From an uncultured Victivallales bacterium (lineage in GTDB: Bacteria; Verrucomicrobiota; Lentisphaeria; Victivallales; UBA1829): DNA of 64,000 nucleotides. The position numbers and the translations under genes were made by a program. Shown piece by piece: positions 54,145 through 62,876 of this stretch; position 1 is the stretch's first letter, and the number at the start of each line of letters is the position of its first letter. The notes beneath the pieces were generated by a model. That model was not told where the DNA came from, ran no database searches, and saw nothing but the letters and a program-made list of their open reading frames with translations. The DNA is taken from the NCBI GenBank assembly GCA_944390795.1, contig CALXRI010000003.1:133100-197099 (forward strand), given 5' to 3'.

Positions 54145-54219
54145 GTATTTTTACGATAAAATACGGCGGGCAATCTTGAAAAAACGCATTTGAAAGGCGA
54201 TATTATCGCATTTTATTTA
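54145..54219 (+). promoter_or_regulatory. carB promoter with two palindromes
   Basis: GTATTTT-tacgat-AAAATAC (54145-54164) and GCGATA-T-TATCGC (54197-54209) are perfect inverted repeats in the AT-rich region before carB. Possible promoter elements are TTGAAA (54190-54195) with TATTTA (54214-54219) at 18 nt, placing the second palindrome in the spacer, or TTGAAA (54176-54181) with TATTAT (54201-54206) at 19 nt. Such placement suits a repressor operator. Confidence 0.5.
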
Positions 54220-54272
54220 TGCCAGGAAATCAGACAACTTTTGCATAGGCAAGAAAGGACGCAGTCAAGCAG

Positions 54273-57200
54273 ATGGCAAAACGCACGGACATCAAGAAAA
54301 TCCTGATTATCGGTTCCGGTCCGATCATTATCGGCCAGGCATGCGAATTCGACTATTCGGGAACGCAGGCCTGCAAGGCGCTCCGGAGCGCCGGGTACGA
54401 AATCGTTCTGGTCAACTCCAATCCGGCAACGATCATGACCGACCCGGGAATGGCGGATCATACTTATATCGAGCCGCTCACTGCGCAGCGTCTGGAGCAG
54501 ATCATCGCCAGGGAAAAGCCCGATGCGCTTCTCCCGAACCTGGGGGGGCAGACTGCGCTCAACCTCTCCTCCGAACTGCATGAAAAGGGAATTCTTGCCA
54601 AATACAACGTCAAGGTGATCGGCGTGGATCTTGACGCGATCAAGCGCGGCGAAGACCGTATTGAATTCAAAAAGACCATGGCTTCGCTCGGAGTTCCCGT
54701 TCCCCATTCGGAACCGTCCTATTCTGTCGAAGAGGCGGAGAAGATCGCGAACAAGCTCGGTTATCCCGTAGTGCTCCGTCCCGCCTATACAATGGGCGGG
54801 ACCGGCGGCGGAATCGTCTACAATGTCGAGGAGCTCCGGCAGGTCATGGCGCGCGGACTCGCAGCCAGTCTGATCGGACAGGTGCTTGTCGAAGAGTGCG
54901 TGCTCGGCTGGGAGGAGCTGGAACTCGAAGTCGTGCGCGACGCGAAAGGACAGAAGATCACGGTCTGCTTCATTGAAAACGTCGACCCGATGGGCGTTCA
55001 CACCGGTGACAGTTTCTGCGTCGCCCCGATGCTCACCGTTTCCAAAGAGGTGCAGGCGAAACTGCAGGACTACGCCTACCGGATTGTCGACGCGGTCGGC
55101 GTCACAGGCGGCACCAATGTCCAGTTCGCCCACAACCGCGAGGACAACCGCATTGTCGTGATTGAAATCAACCCGAGAACCTCGCGCTCCTCCGCGCTGG
55201 CCTCCAAGGCGACCGGATTCCCGATCGCGCATGTCTCGACTCTCCTTGCAACGGGCATGACGCTCGACGAGATTCCCTACTGGCGCAAAGGCACGCTCGA
55301 AAAATACGAGCCTTACGGAGACTATGTCGTCGTGAAATTCGCCCGCTGGGCGTTCGAGAAATTCCCGCAGGCGAAGACCACGCTCGGCACCCAGATGAAA
55401 GCCGTCGGCGAGGTCATGTCCATCGGAAAGAATTTCAAGGAAGCCTTCCAGAAGGCGATCCGCTCGCTGGAAATCGGCCGTTCCGGACTCGGTCAGATCA
55501 AGAAGTTCCAGGAACTCTCGCTGGATGAGCTCAGGGCGCGCCTTGTCACGCCGACCAACGAACGCTACTTCCTGATCTACGAGGCGATGCTCAAGGGCAT
55601 GAGCGTCGAGGAGATCATCCGGATGACCTCCATCACGCCCTACTTCATTGAACAGATGCGTGAAATCGCCGACTGCGAAGTCGAGCTTTCCTCCTATGCC
55701 TTCCCGAGCCTTCCCGACGAACTGCTCCGCAAGGCGAAGCTCTACGGTTTCTCCGACAAATATCTGGCCAAGCTCTTCAACACGACCGAAAAGAACGTCC
55801 GCGAGCGCCGCAAGGCCGTCGGCATGCACGCGAAGTTCCAGGAGCTCAAGGTCAGCGGCGTGAAGGACGCGGCCTACTACTACTCCACCTATGCGCTCGA
55901 CGCGAAGGACGAGGTGCCCGTTTCCTCTCACCGCAAGATCATGGTGCTCGGCGGCGGTCCCAACCGGATCGGGCAGGGCATCGAGTTCGACTACACGTGC
56001 GTCCATGCGGCGTTCACGCTGCGCGACAACGACTATGAGTCCATCATGGTCAACTGCAATCCCGAGACCGTTTCCACCGACTACGACACCAGCGACAAGC
56101 TCTATTTCGAGCCGCTGACCGTCGAGGACGTGCTTGCGATTTACGACAAGGAGAAACCCGACGGCGTGATCGTCCAGTTCGGCGGCCAGACTCCGCTGAA
56201 TCTCGCGCAGGAGCTCAAGGACAACGGTGTGAACATCATCGGAACCCAGCCCGAGGGCATCCGGCTTGCCGAGGACCGCGAATATTTCCGTGAACGCATG
56301 ATAAAACTGGGCATTCCCCAGCCGGAAAGCGGCTGCGCCCGTTCGCTGGATCAGGCTGTTGCGCTCGCCTCGAAGATCGGCTACCCCGTCATGGTGCGTC
56401 CCTCCTTCGTGCTCGGCGGGCGCGGCATGGAAGTGATTTACGACGAGGAGATGCTCAAGAAGTATGCCGTGGAATCGCTTCAGGTCAGCCCCGAGTTCCC
56501 GATGCTGATCGACCGCTTCCTCGACAATGCGATTGAGTGCGAAGTGGACGCCGTTTCCGACGGCACCGACACTTTCGTCGCCTCGATCATGGAGCACATT
56601 GAGCTTGCCGGCATTCACTCCGGCGACTCCGCGTGCGCGATTCCTCCGATCACGATCCCGGAAAAGCACCAGGAGGCAATCCGCAAATACACGGCGGCAA
56701 TTGCGCTCGACTTCAAGGTGACCGGCATCATGAACGTCCAGTATGCGATCTGCGAGGACAAGGTCTACATCATCGAAGCGAATCCGCGCGCCTCCCGGAC
56801 GGTGCCGGTCATTTCCAAGGTGACCGGCGTGCCGCTCGCGAAACTGGCCACCCAGCTCATGCTCGGCAGGAAACTTTCCGAACTCGGCCCGATCAAGGTC
56901 GCCTGCGACGGGTTCTACGGCGTGAAGGAGGCGGTCTTCCCGTTCAACATGTTCCCGGAAGTCGATCCTGTTCTCGGACCCGAAATGCGCGCGACCGGAG
57001 AGGTCATGGGCATGGCGGATTCCTTCGGACTGGCCTACTACAAGGCGGAGGAGGCGGCCGGATTCAAGCTCCCCACCTCCGGAAAGGTGCTCATCACCGT
57101 GGCGCGCCGCGAGCGGAAATATCTGCTTCCGATCGCGCAGCATATTCATGAACTCGGCTTCGAGATCTTCGCGACGGAAGGCACCAGCAGATTCCTGACC

Positions 57201-57482
57201 GAACACGGAATTCCGAACACCTGCGTCAAGAAGCTTCTGGAAGGCCGTCCGAACATCGGGGACATGATCAAGAACAAACAGCTGAACCTGATCTTCAACA
57301 CCCCCGCCGGGCGCGAGGGCAAAACCAGCGACAGCTATATCCGCATGATGGCGACCCAGCACAAGATTCCCTACATGACCACGCTCGCTGCGGCGAACGC
57401 CAGCGTCAAGGGCATTCAGGCGGTTCTCCACAACAAGGACGCGTCTCCGAAATCGCTTCAGGAATATCACGAGAACGACTGA
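54273..57482 (+). CDS. carB: Carbamoyl-phosphate synthase large subunit (CarB)
   Basis: 1069 aa, full length. Two homologous synthetase halves: SGPIIIGQACEFDYSGTQAC at the N-terminus and LGGGPNRIGQGIEFDYTCVH in the second half, each with an ATP-grasp domain (RPAYTMGGTGGGIVYN; RPSFVLGGRGMEVIYD), and a C-terminal MGS-like allosteric domain (VARRERKYLLPIAQHIHELG, ATEGTSRFL). It makes carbamoyl phosphate for arginine and pyrimidines from glutamine-derived ammonia. The carA partner is not adjacent. It starts with AAAGGA upstream and ends before two terminators. Confidence 0.96.
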   Translation: MAKRTDIKKILIIGSGPIIIGQACEFDYSGTQACKALRSAGYEIVLVNSNPATIMTDPGMADHTYIEPLTAQRLEQIIAREKPDALLPNLGGQTALNLSSELHEKGILAKYNVKVIGVDLDAIKRGEDRIEFKKTMASLGVPVPHSEPSYSVEEAEKIANKLGYPVVLRPAYTMGGTGGGIVYNVEELRQVMARGLAASLIGQVLVEECVLGWEELELEVVRDAKGQKITVCFIENVDPMGVHTGDSFCVAPMLTVSKEVQAKLQDYAYRIVDAVGVTGGTNVQFAHNREDNRIVVIEINPRTSRSSALASKATGFPIAHVSTLLATGMTLDEIPYWRKGTLEKYEPYGDYVVVKFARWAFEKFPQAKTTLGTQMKAVGEVMSIGKNFKEAFQKAIRSLEIGRSGLGQIKKFQELSLDELRARLVTPTNERYFLIYEAMLKGMSVEEIIRMTSITPYFIEQMREIADCEVELSSYAFPSLPDELLRKAKLYGFSDKYLAKLFNTTEKNVRERRKAVGMHAKFQELKVSGVKDAAYYYSTYALDAKDEVPVSSHRKIMVLGGGPNRIGQGIEFDYTCVHAAFTLRDNDYESIMVNCNPETVSTDYDTSDKLYFEPLTVEDVLAIYDKEKPDGVIVQFGGQTPLNLAQELKDNGVNIIGTQPEGIRLAEDREYFRERMIKLGIPQPESGCARSLDQAVALASKIGYPVMVRPSFVLGGRGMEVIYDEEMLKKYAVESLQVSPEFPMLIDRFLDNAIECEVDAVSDGTDTFVASIMEHIELAGIHSGDSACAIPPITIPEKHQEAIRKYTAAIALDFKVTGIMNVQYAICEDKVYIIEANPRASRTVPVISKVTGVPLAKLATQLMLGRKLSELGPIKVACDGFYGVKEAVFPFNMFPEVDPVLGPEMRATGEVMGMADSFGLAYYKAEEAAGFKLPTSGKVLITVARRERKYLLPIAQHIHELGFEIFATEGTSRFLTEHGIPNTCVKKLLEGRPNIGDMIKNKQLNLIFNTPAGREGKTSDSYIRMMATQHKIPYMTTLAAANASVKGIQAVLHNKDASPKSLQEYHEND

Positions 57483-57500
57483 GTTTCCTGTGAGCAGGAA

Positions 57501-57536
57501 AAATCCCGCGAAGTTCAAACTCCGCGGGATTTTTTT
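57501..57536 (+). terminator. Intrinsic terminator of carB
   Basis: AATCCCGCG ... CGCGGGATT, with inner AGTT-ca-AACT pairing, followed by seven T residues, 19 nt after the carB stop. Confidence 0.88.
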
Positions 57537-57547
57537 GCCGGGACACG

Positions 57548-57580
57548 AAAAAAGCCGCCGGTTCATCCGGCGGCTTTTTT
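57548..57580. terminator. Bidirectional intrinsic terminator between carB and the ACT gene
   Basis: AAAAAAGCCGCCGG-ttcat-CCGGCGGCTTTTTT: a perfect GC stem with A-run and T-run on either side, so it can stop transcripts from both directions. It separates carB from the convergent ior cluster. Confidence 0.92.
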
Positions 57581-57627
57581 CTTCTTCCCGGAAGAGGGAA
57601 AGGGACCTTCGGAACTTCTTCCGGCCG

Positions 57628-58056
57628 CTATGACTGGAAAATGTCCTCGGGACTGACGAATTTCACGGATCCGTCCGCCTTGAGTTTTTCAATCGCCATC
57701 TCCGGCGCGTCGACGCGGAGAATGATGATCGCCGCCTTTGTCGCCGCGAAAGCGTACATGTATTCCACGTTGATCGAATATTTGCTGAGCGTGTCGAGGA
57801 TGGAGCACATGCCGCCGGGGCGGTTCGGAACCTCGACGGCGACGACGTCGGTCACACGGACGATGATCCGGTTTTCCGTCAGGACGTCCCGCGCCTTCTC
57901 CCAGTCCTTCGTGATGATCCGGAGAATGCCGAAATCCGTGGTGTCCGCAAGGGAGAGCGTCAGAATGTCGATGTTGTTTTCCGCCAGGATGCCGCAGATT
58001 CTGTTCAGGGAGCCCGGCTTGTTTTCCGCGAAGATCGAGAGCTGATTGAGTTTCAT
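57628..58056 (-). CDS. Tandem ACT-domain protein
   Basis: 142 aa made of two ACT domains: LNQLSIFAENKPGSLNRICG (residues 3-22) and VVAVEVPNRPGGMCSILDTL. ACT domains bind amino acids. This type is regularly found next to paaK and iorAB and probably senses aromatic amino acids. AAAGGA lies 8 nt before the ATG; the gene is 21 nt downstream of paaK, at the end of the cluster. Confidence 0.88.
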   Translation of the reverse strand: MKLNQLSIFAENKPGSLNRICGILAENNIDILTLSLADTTDFGILRIITKDWEKARDVLTENRIIVRVTDVVAVEVPNRPGGMCSILDTLSKYSINVEYMYAFAATKAAIIILRVDAPEMAIEKLKADGSVKFVSPEDIFQS

Positions 58057-58077
58057 TCCGAGTATCCTTTCCAGAGA

Positions 58078-59412
58078 TTAGTTGTTGCCGCGGCGGTCGA
58101 TGACGCGCTTGGCCTTGCCTTCGCTCCGGGGAATGGAGTTCGGCGGCAGCATCTTGACCGCGACGCGGATGCCGAGAACCTTTTCGATCGCATGGGAGAA
58201 GCGCACGGTCAGGGATTCGATCGCGCTCACCTTGTCGCTGAACATCTCCTGCGTCATTTCGATGTCGACCTCGACATTGTCGAGTCCGTGGCTGCGCGTG
58301 AGAATGATCTGATAGTGCGGCAGGTTCTTCTCCTCGTTGAGGATCGCGGTTTCGATCTGGGACGGGAAGACGTTGACGCCGCGGATGATGAACATGTCGT
58401 CGCTGCGGTGCGAAATCTTGCTGATCCGCCGGATCGTGCGTCCGCAGGCGCAGCGTTCGGTCATGATGCTGGTGAGGTCGCGCGTCCGGTAGCGGATCAT
58501 CGGCATCGCCATTTTGGAGAGGGTGCTCAGCACAAGTTCGCCCTCCCGGCCGTCCGGAAGGACTTCCAGCGTGTCGGGATCGATGATTTCCGGATAGTAG
58601 TGGTCTTCGAAGATGTGGAGTCCGCACTGGCATTCGCACGCCGCGCCGACGCCGGGGCCCGTGATTTCGGAAAGCCCGTAGATGTCGAACGCCCGGATTC
58701 CCGCGCCCTCCTCGATGTGACGCCGCATCTCCTCTGTCCAGGGCTCCGCGCCGAACATGCCGCGGCGGAGCGGCAGCTTGTGGAGATCCACGCCCATCTT
58801 TTCCGCCACCTCGATGATATGCACGAAATAGCTCGGCGTGCAGGCGACCGCGGTTACGCCGAAGTCCTTCATCAGCATGATCTGACGTTCAGTGTTTCCT
58901 CCGGACGCCGGGATCACGGTTGCGCCGAGCCCTTCGGCACCGTAATGCGCGCCGAGTCCGCCGGTGAAAAGGCCGTAGCCGAACGCGACCTGCACGATGT
59001 CGTCCTTGGAGACGCCCGCCGCCGCCATCGTGCGCATCATCGTCTCCTGCCAGACGTCAAGATCGCTCTGCGTGTAGGCGACCACGATCGGTTTTCCCGT
59101 CGTGCCGCTGGAGGCGTGCAGGCGGACAATGTCCTTGAGAGGGCTGGCAAAGAGCCCGAAGGGATACGTGTCGCGCAGATCCGCCTTGATCGTGAAGGGA
59201 AGCTTTTTCACGTCGTCAAGCGTCCGGAAGTCTTCCGGCTTCAGGTTTTTCTCATCCATGCGTCTGCGGTAGAACGGCACGTTTTCGTAGGCGCGGCGGA
59301 TGATGAAGGAGAAGCGTTCGGTCTGCAGCTCCCGGAGTTTTTCCGGCGGCAGATAATCCGGCGCGCTGACCGGATTGAACATCGGATTTTCCATTCGTTT
59401 GTATTGAGACAT
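58078..59412 (-). CDS. paaK: Phenylacetate-CoA ligase (PaaK family)
   Basis: 444 aa adenylate-forming enzyme. ATP/AMP motif HASSGTTGKPIVVAYT, then QVAFGYGLFTGGLGAHYGAE, DIYGLSEITGPGVG, and SDDMFIIRGVNVFPSQIE; the C-terminal Lys in GKAKRVID. In this context it likely activates arylacetates (or converts aryl-CoA to acid plus ATP) downstream of the indolepyruvate oxidoreductase. Four cysteines in ECQCG and CACG may bind metal. The start is ATG 59412; the longer open frame to 60417 lies across iorB and iorA. Confidence 0.93.
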   Translation of the reverse strand: MSQYKRMENPMFNPVSAPDYLPPEKLRELQTERFSFIIRRAYENVPFYRRRMDEKNLKPEDFRTLDDVKKLPFTIKADLRDTYPFGLFASPLKDIVRLHASSGTTGKPIVVAYTQSDLDVWQETMMRTMAAAGVSKDDIVQVAFGYGLFTGGLGAHYGAEGLGATVIPASGGNTERQIMLMKDFGVTAVACTPSYFVHIIEVAEKMGVDLHKLPLRRGMFGAEPWTEEMRRHIEEGAGIRAFDIYGLSEITGPGVGAACECQCGLHIFEDHYYPEIIDPDTLEVLPDGREGELVLSTLSKMAMPMIRYRTRDLTSIMTERCACGRTIRRISKISHRSDDMFIIRGVNVFPSQIETAILNEEKNLPHYQIILTRSHGLDNVEVDIEMTQEMFSDKVSAIESLTVRFSHAIEKVLGIRVAVKMLPPNSIPRSEGKAKRVIDRRGNN

Positions 59413-59444
59413 CTTTTCAGCCCTTGTATGTGGTGTTTGCACTC

Positions 59445-59912
59445 TTATCCCTGCGCCCGTTTGAAGGCCGCGATGTTCTGCTCGGCGATCTCGCCCTTGA
59501 AGGATTCGCGGATCAGGCTGATCCAGAGCTCTTCGGGAAACTTCAGATACCGGTTGAGGCGCCCGAGCATGGCGATGTTCAGCATTTTGGACTGCGCGTC
59601 CGCCTCGTCGATGTCGGAGGGACGGATGATGACTGCGTCCTTCTTCAGATACTTTTCGTTGACTTCGATCTGATCCTCGGAAACCGCGACCAGATAGTCC
59701 GCCTCTCCCTCGGGGATCATCGGGCTGTGCACCTTTTCCCCGAAGCGCACGTCGCTCGAAACCGAGCCTCCGCGCTGGCTCATTCCGTGGAGCTCGCTTT
59801 TCTTCACATCGTAATTCATCCGGAAGGCGGCTTCCGTCAGCATGTCGGAGGCCTTGATGATCCCCTGTCCGCCGATGCCCGCGAACAGAACGTTTGTCAG
59901 CTTGCTGCCCAT
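59445..59912 (-). CDS. iorB: Indolepyruvate:ferredoxin oxidoreductase beta subunit (IorB)
   Basis: 155 aa gamma-type domain of the 2-oxoacid:ferredoxin oxidoreductases: VLFAGIGGQGIIKASDMLTE, KKSELHGMSQRGGSVSSDVR, and AMLGRLNRYLKFPEE. It is shorter than the usual ~190 aa but ends at a clean stop. With IorA it oxidatively decarboxylates arylpyruvates to aryl-acetyl-CoA. GGAGGT lies directly before the ATG, 12 nt after iorA. Confidence 0.9.
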   Translation of the reverse strand: MGSKLTNVLFAGIGGQGIIKASDMLTEAAFRMNYDVKKSELHGMSQRGGSVSSDVRFGEKVHSPMIPEGEADYLVAVSEDQIEVNEKYLKKDAVIIRPSDIDEADAQSKMLNIAMLGRLNRYLKFPEELWISLIRESFKGEIAEQNIAAFKRAQG

Positions 59913-59924
59913 ATTGCGACCTCC

Positions 59925-61505
59925 TTATTTCTTGAGCTTGGAAAGTTTCTTCATCTGGAGAATGCAGGGACGGCGCGCGATGATGACGCTGGCGTCGTTC
60001 GAGGCGAGACGCTCTTTGACGAGCGCGACGAATTCGTCGTGCCTGAGCGTCGGATCGATCACGTCCACATGGTCCGCACCGGCCGCCTTGCAGAGCGCGG
60101 CGAGATCCAGCTGCGAAGCGTCGGTCATATTGAGGTGCCGTCCGGTCGCGGGGTTCTCCTGAAGTCCGGTCATCGCCGTCGTGGAGTTGTCGAGAATCAG
60201 GACGAGATGCCCCGTCGCGGGTTTGTTGTAGACCATTTCCACGATGCCCGTGATGCCGCTGTGGACGAACGTGCTGTCGCCGATGACGCTGACGACCTTG
60301 CGCGCGTCCTCCTCCGCCAGGCCGTGCCGGAGTCCGAGTCCCGCGCCGATGCTCGCGCCCATGCAGACGCAGCAGTCGATTGCACTGAACGGCGGGAGCA
60401 CGCCGAGCGTGTAGCATCCGATGTCGCCGGAGACGATGCAGCCGAGATCGCGCAGCGTTTCGAAAACCTTGCGGTGCGGACAGCCCGGACAGAGCTGCGG
60501 CGGACGTCCCGGCTTCGGCGGCGCTTCCGGCGTTTCGTCTTTGCTGACCAGGCGCTTCACCTTCGTCACATTGAGCTCCCCGAACAGGAAGGCGTCTCCC
60601 TTGGGTTCGACCTGGATTCCCGCGGAGAGAATCTTTTCCGCCATGACTTTTTCGCCCTCTTCGACCACAACGGTGCGCGCATTGCCCTTCACAAACGCGC
60701 GGATTGCCTCATACGGAAGCGGCCAGGTCATGCCGAGCTTGAGAATCCGCGCCTCCGGAAACGCTTCACGAGCATGCTGATACGCCGCACCCGCGCAGAT
60801 GATGCCGAGCTCCGCCTTTTCCGGTCCGGAAACAACGTGAAGATCGGATTTCTCATTCCATTCCGCCAGCGCCTTCATGCCGTCGACCAGCCGGACGTGC
60901 GCTCCTCTGGCGAAGGCGGGAATCATCACGCGCTCGCGGACGGCGCGGCGGTAGTGTTTCGAGGCTGGAGCTTCCTTCTGTTTCCAGCATTTCACAACTC
61001 CGCGCGAATGGCAGACGCGCGTGGTCATGCGCAGCAGAACCGGCACGCGGAACTGTTCGGATATCTCATAGGCGCGGATGGTGAAGTCATAGGCTTCCTG
61101 ACTGTCGGAGGGTTCCAGCATCGGAATCTGCGCGGCAATCGCATAGAGGCGGTTGTCCTGCTCGTTCTGACTGGACGCCATGCCCGGATCGTCGGCGGAG
61201 ACCAGAATCAGCCCGCCCTCGACGCCCGTGTAGGCCAGTGTGAAGAGCGGATCGGCCGCGACGTTGACGCCGACGTGCTTCATCGTGACAATCGTTTTCG
61301 CCCCGGAAAACGCGACGCCGGAAGCCACCTCCAGGGCCACTTTTTCATTCGGCGCCCATTCCGCATTGCCGCCGATGGCGGAAAAATGTTCGAGAATCTC
61401 CGTAGACGGCGTGCCGGGATAGCCTGTGCCGAGTTTTACTCCGCAGGCGAGAGCCGCTTCGGCGACGGCCTCATCCCCGCTGAGGATTTTGCGTTGTTCA
61501 GCCAT
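59925..61505 (-). CDS. iorA: Indolepyruvate:ferredoxin oxidoreductase alpha subunit (IorA), without the C-terminal ferredoxin domain
   Basis: 526 aa. N-terminal pyrimidine-binding domain (SGDEAVAEAALACGVKLGTG, YPGTPSTEI), a middle domain, and a C-terminal TPP domain: LCPGCPHRKVF, SGDIGCYTLG, MGASIGAGLGLRHG, VIGDSTFVHSGITGIVEMVY, ILDNSTTAMTGLQENPA. Most described IorA proteins continue with a 4Fe-4S ferredoxin segment; this one ends at RRPCILQMKKLSKLKK, and the stop is followed at once by the iorB ribosome binding site. Electron transfer may depend on another protein. Promoter TTGCAA/TAGATT lies upstream. Confidence 0.92.
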   Translation of the reverse strand: MAEQRKILSGDEAVAEAALACGVKLGTGYPGTPSTEILEHFSAIGGNAEWAPNEKVALEVASGVAFSGAKTIVTMKHVGVNVAADPLFTLAYTGVEGGLILVSADDPGMASSQNEQDNRLYAIAAQIPMLEPSDSQEAYDFTIRAYEISEQFRVPVLLRMTTRVCHSRGVVKCWKQKEAPASKHYRRAVRERVMIPAFARGAHVRLVDGMKALAEWNEKSDLHVVSGPEKAELGIICAGAAYQHAREAFPEARILKLGMTWPLPYEAIRAFVKGNARTVVVEEGEKVMAEKILSAGIQVEPKGDAFLFGELNVTKVKRLVSKDETPEAPPKPGRPPQLCPGCPHRKVFETLRDLGCIVSGDIGCYTLGVLPPFSAIDCCVCMGASIGAGLGLRHGLAEEDARKVVSVIGDSTFVHSGITGIVEMVYNKPATGHLVLILDNSTTAMTGLQENPATGRHLNMTDASQLDLAALCKAAGADHVDVIDPTLRHDEFVALVKERLASNDASVIIARRPCILQMKKLSKLKK

Positions 61506-61547
61506 AGTCTTTCGTCCTTAGAATCAATTGCGTTTGATGAAAGAGGT

Positions 61548-61575
61548 AATCTAACAGAAATTGCCGGAATTGCAA
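61548..61575 (-). promoter_or_regulatory. Promoter of the iorA-iorB-paaK-ACT operon
   Basis: On the minus strand TTGCAA (61570-61575) and TAGATT (61548-61553) are 16 nt apart, about 43 nt before the iorA ATG. Confidence 0.5.
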
Positions 61576-61801
61576 ATAGTTTCCGCGGAGGCATACTGTT
61601 TTTTGCGTTTGCGAACGGACGTTCCGGAACGGCGGAGTTCCGCTTCGAGGGCGGAATCCGTCTCCGGCGTTCCTGCGGCCGTGACGATGCGTCCGCCGCA
61701 GCAGAAGCAGCGGCGGGCTGTGTGACGGAAAAGAACGTCATTGACCTCCGGGCGCGTTCAGGATCAACCGCTTCGCTGACGTCGAAATGATGGCTCTGCA
61801 T
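61551..61801 (-). pseudogene. Possible frameshifted remnant of a small Cys-rich (zinc-ribbon-like) protein
   Basis: On the minus strand one frame reads MQSHHFDVSEAVDPERA, and the -1 frame continues PEVNDVLFRHTARRCFCCGG, then RIVTAAGTPETDSALEAELR to a TAG at 61551. A single missing base in the C-run near 61748-61752 would join them. Codon choice is like the neighbours. Upstream in the first frame lie further Cys residues (CCRHC, PCDC). No ribosome binding site or homologue is recognised, so this could be chance. The rest of the gap 61802-62098 is AT-rich and contains the palindrome ATTCATG-c-CATGAAT (61982-61996) and no gene. Confidence 0.25.
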
Positions 61802-62098
61802 CCGGCAGTCGCAGGGGATGGGGGCGCTGCAATGACGACAGCATGATTTTTTCTGAAAATCAAACGCATTTTTCAAAAAATATTTTTCCGGCAGGAATAT
61901 TTCATGAAAAGTTTATAAAAAGTCAGTGGAATTATCCTTTGATGTTTTTGATTGCGCGGAATTTGCATCTTTTGATCCCGGATTCATGCCATGAATGCAA
62001 AGAAACAAGGACGTATTGCCCCCGGCAGACAGATTGCTCGTCTTGACAAAGGAGAATGATTTCCTTCCTTCTTGCTTCCGCGGACTTTCCGGAGAAGC

Positions 62099-62839
62099 TT
62101 ACAGGCCGTTGAGTGTGCCATCCGCCTGGAAATAGCTGACGCTTCCGTCGCTGGAAACGCCCTCCACATAAAAGGCGCCTCCCGAGAGGGAGCCGCGGCA
62201 GAGGATCCGATCTCCGAGCGCGGCGGAATGATTGAAATTCACCTGGATTTCCGATAGTGTCCGGAACGCGCCGCTCATCATCCCGAGCGCGTCATTCGTG
62301 AAAAACGCGTAATAGGCGTTGTTCAGATGACGGTTGACGTCGATCATCGAGTGTGTCACCGTATATTCGCGCAGATCGGATACTGCGGGGTTTCCCTCCA
62401 GCTTGTCCAGTCCGGTGAAATGGCGCACCTGATCCTCGTTTGCGGGGAGGGCTCCGCCCAGATGCTGAAGGGGTTTCAGCGGACGGAATTTCGCCGCGTC
62501 GAGCAACAGCCAGAAACTTGTCCCGCGGACAAGCTCCCTGCCTTCGCCGTCCGAAAGCGCATACTGCCGTGTGGCGAAAATTTTTTCCGGTCCGCTCGGA
62601 TAGGTCGTGATCCGGACGGTTTCGCCGATGGCGGGAAGGCGCAGAATCCGCAGCCGGATCCTCGAGAGCACCCATAGCATGCGGTGCTCGGCAAGGAACC
62701 GGATTCCGACGCCGAGGTGATCGGCATGCTGTGCGGCGGCGTCCTGCAGATAATCGAACAGAACATGCAGCTTGAGCGTTCCGTCCGGTCCGCACGCATG
62801 GTGGCGGACAGTCTGCAGGTCATGCCAGATCCGTTCCAT
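62099..62839 (-). CDS. Acyl-ACP thioesterase (Fat-like double hot-dog)
   Basis: 246 aa with two hot-dog domains. The N-terminal half has HVLFDYLQDAAAQHADHLGV and WVLSRIRLRILRLPAIGETV; the C-terminal half has HSMIDVNRHLNNAYY, holding catalytic Asn/His near residues 167-173. This is the bacterial acyl-ACP thioesterase form, which releases fatty acids from acyl-ACP. It lies 37 nt after leuS on the same strand, so it is probably cotranscribed with it. Confidence 0.9.
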   Translation of the reverse strand: MERIWHDLQTVRHHACGPDGTLKLHVLFDYLQDAAAQHADHLGVGIRFLAEHRMLWVLSRIRLRILRLPAIGETVRITTYPSGPEKIFATRQYALSDGEGRELVRGTSFWLLLDAAKFRPLKPLQHLGGALPANEDQVRHFTGLDKLEGNPAVSDLREYTVTHSMIDVNRHLNNAYYAFFTNDALGMMSGAFRTLSEIQVNFNHSAALGDRILCRGSLSGGAFYVEGVSSDGSVSYFQADGTLNGL

Positions 62840-62876
62840 CCCGATGAACCCCTTTTCCGCTTTCTGCCTGCCGGCA

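Noticed and set aside
53787-54179. A 130-codon plus-strand frame before carB.
   Set aside because: No ribosome binding site, no recognisable domain, runs into the carB promoter region, and codon use differs from neighbours.
54213-57566. A 1117-codon open frame on the minus strand opposite carB.
   Set aside because: It is the mirror of a GC-rich coding frame; the carB product is unmistakable and the antisense product is a low-complexity His/Arg/Asp/Val-rich string without any domain.
59424-61790. A 788-codon plus-strand frame opposite iorA and iorB.
   Set aside because: Antisense shadow of the ior genes; composition and lack of motifs argue against coding.
61991-62059. A 22-codon ORF (MNAKKQGRIAPGRQ...) in the gap before the thioesterase gene.
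   Set aside because: Too short to judge, lies on the strand opposite to the adjacent genes, and has no clear ribosome binding site.
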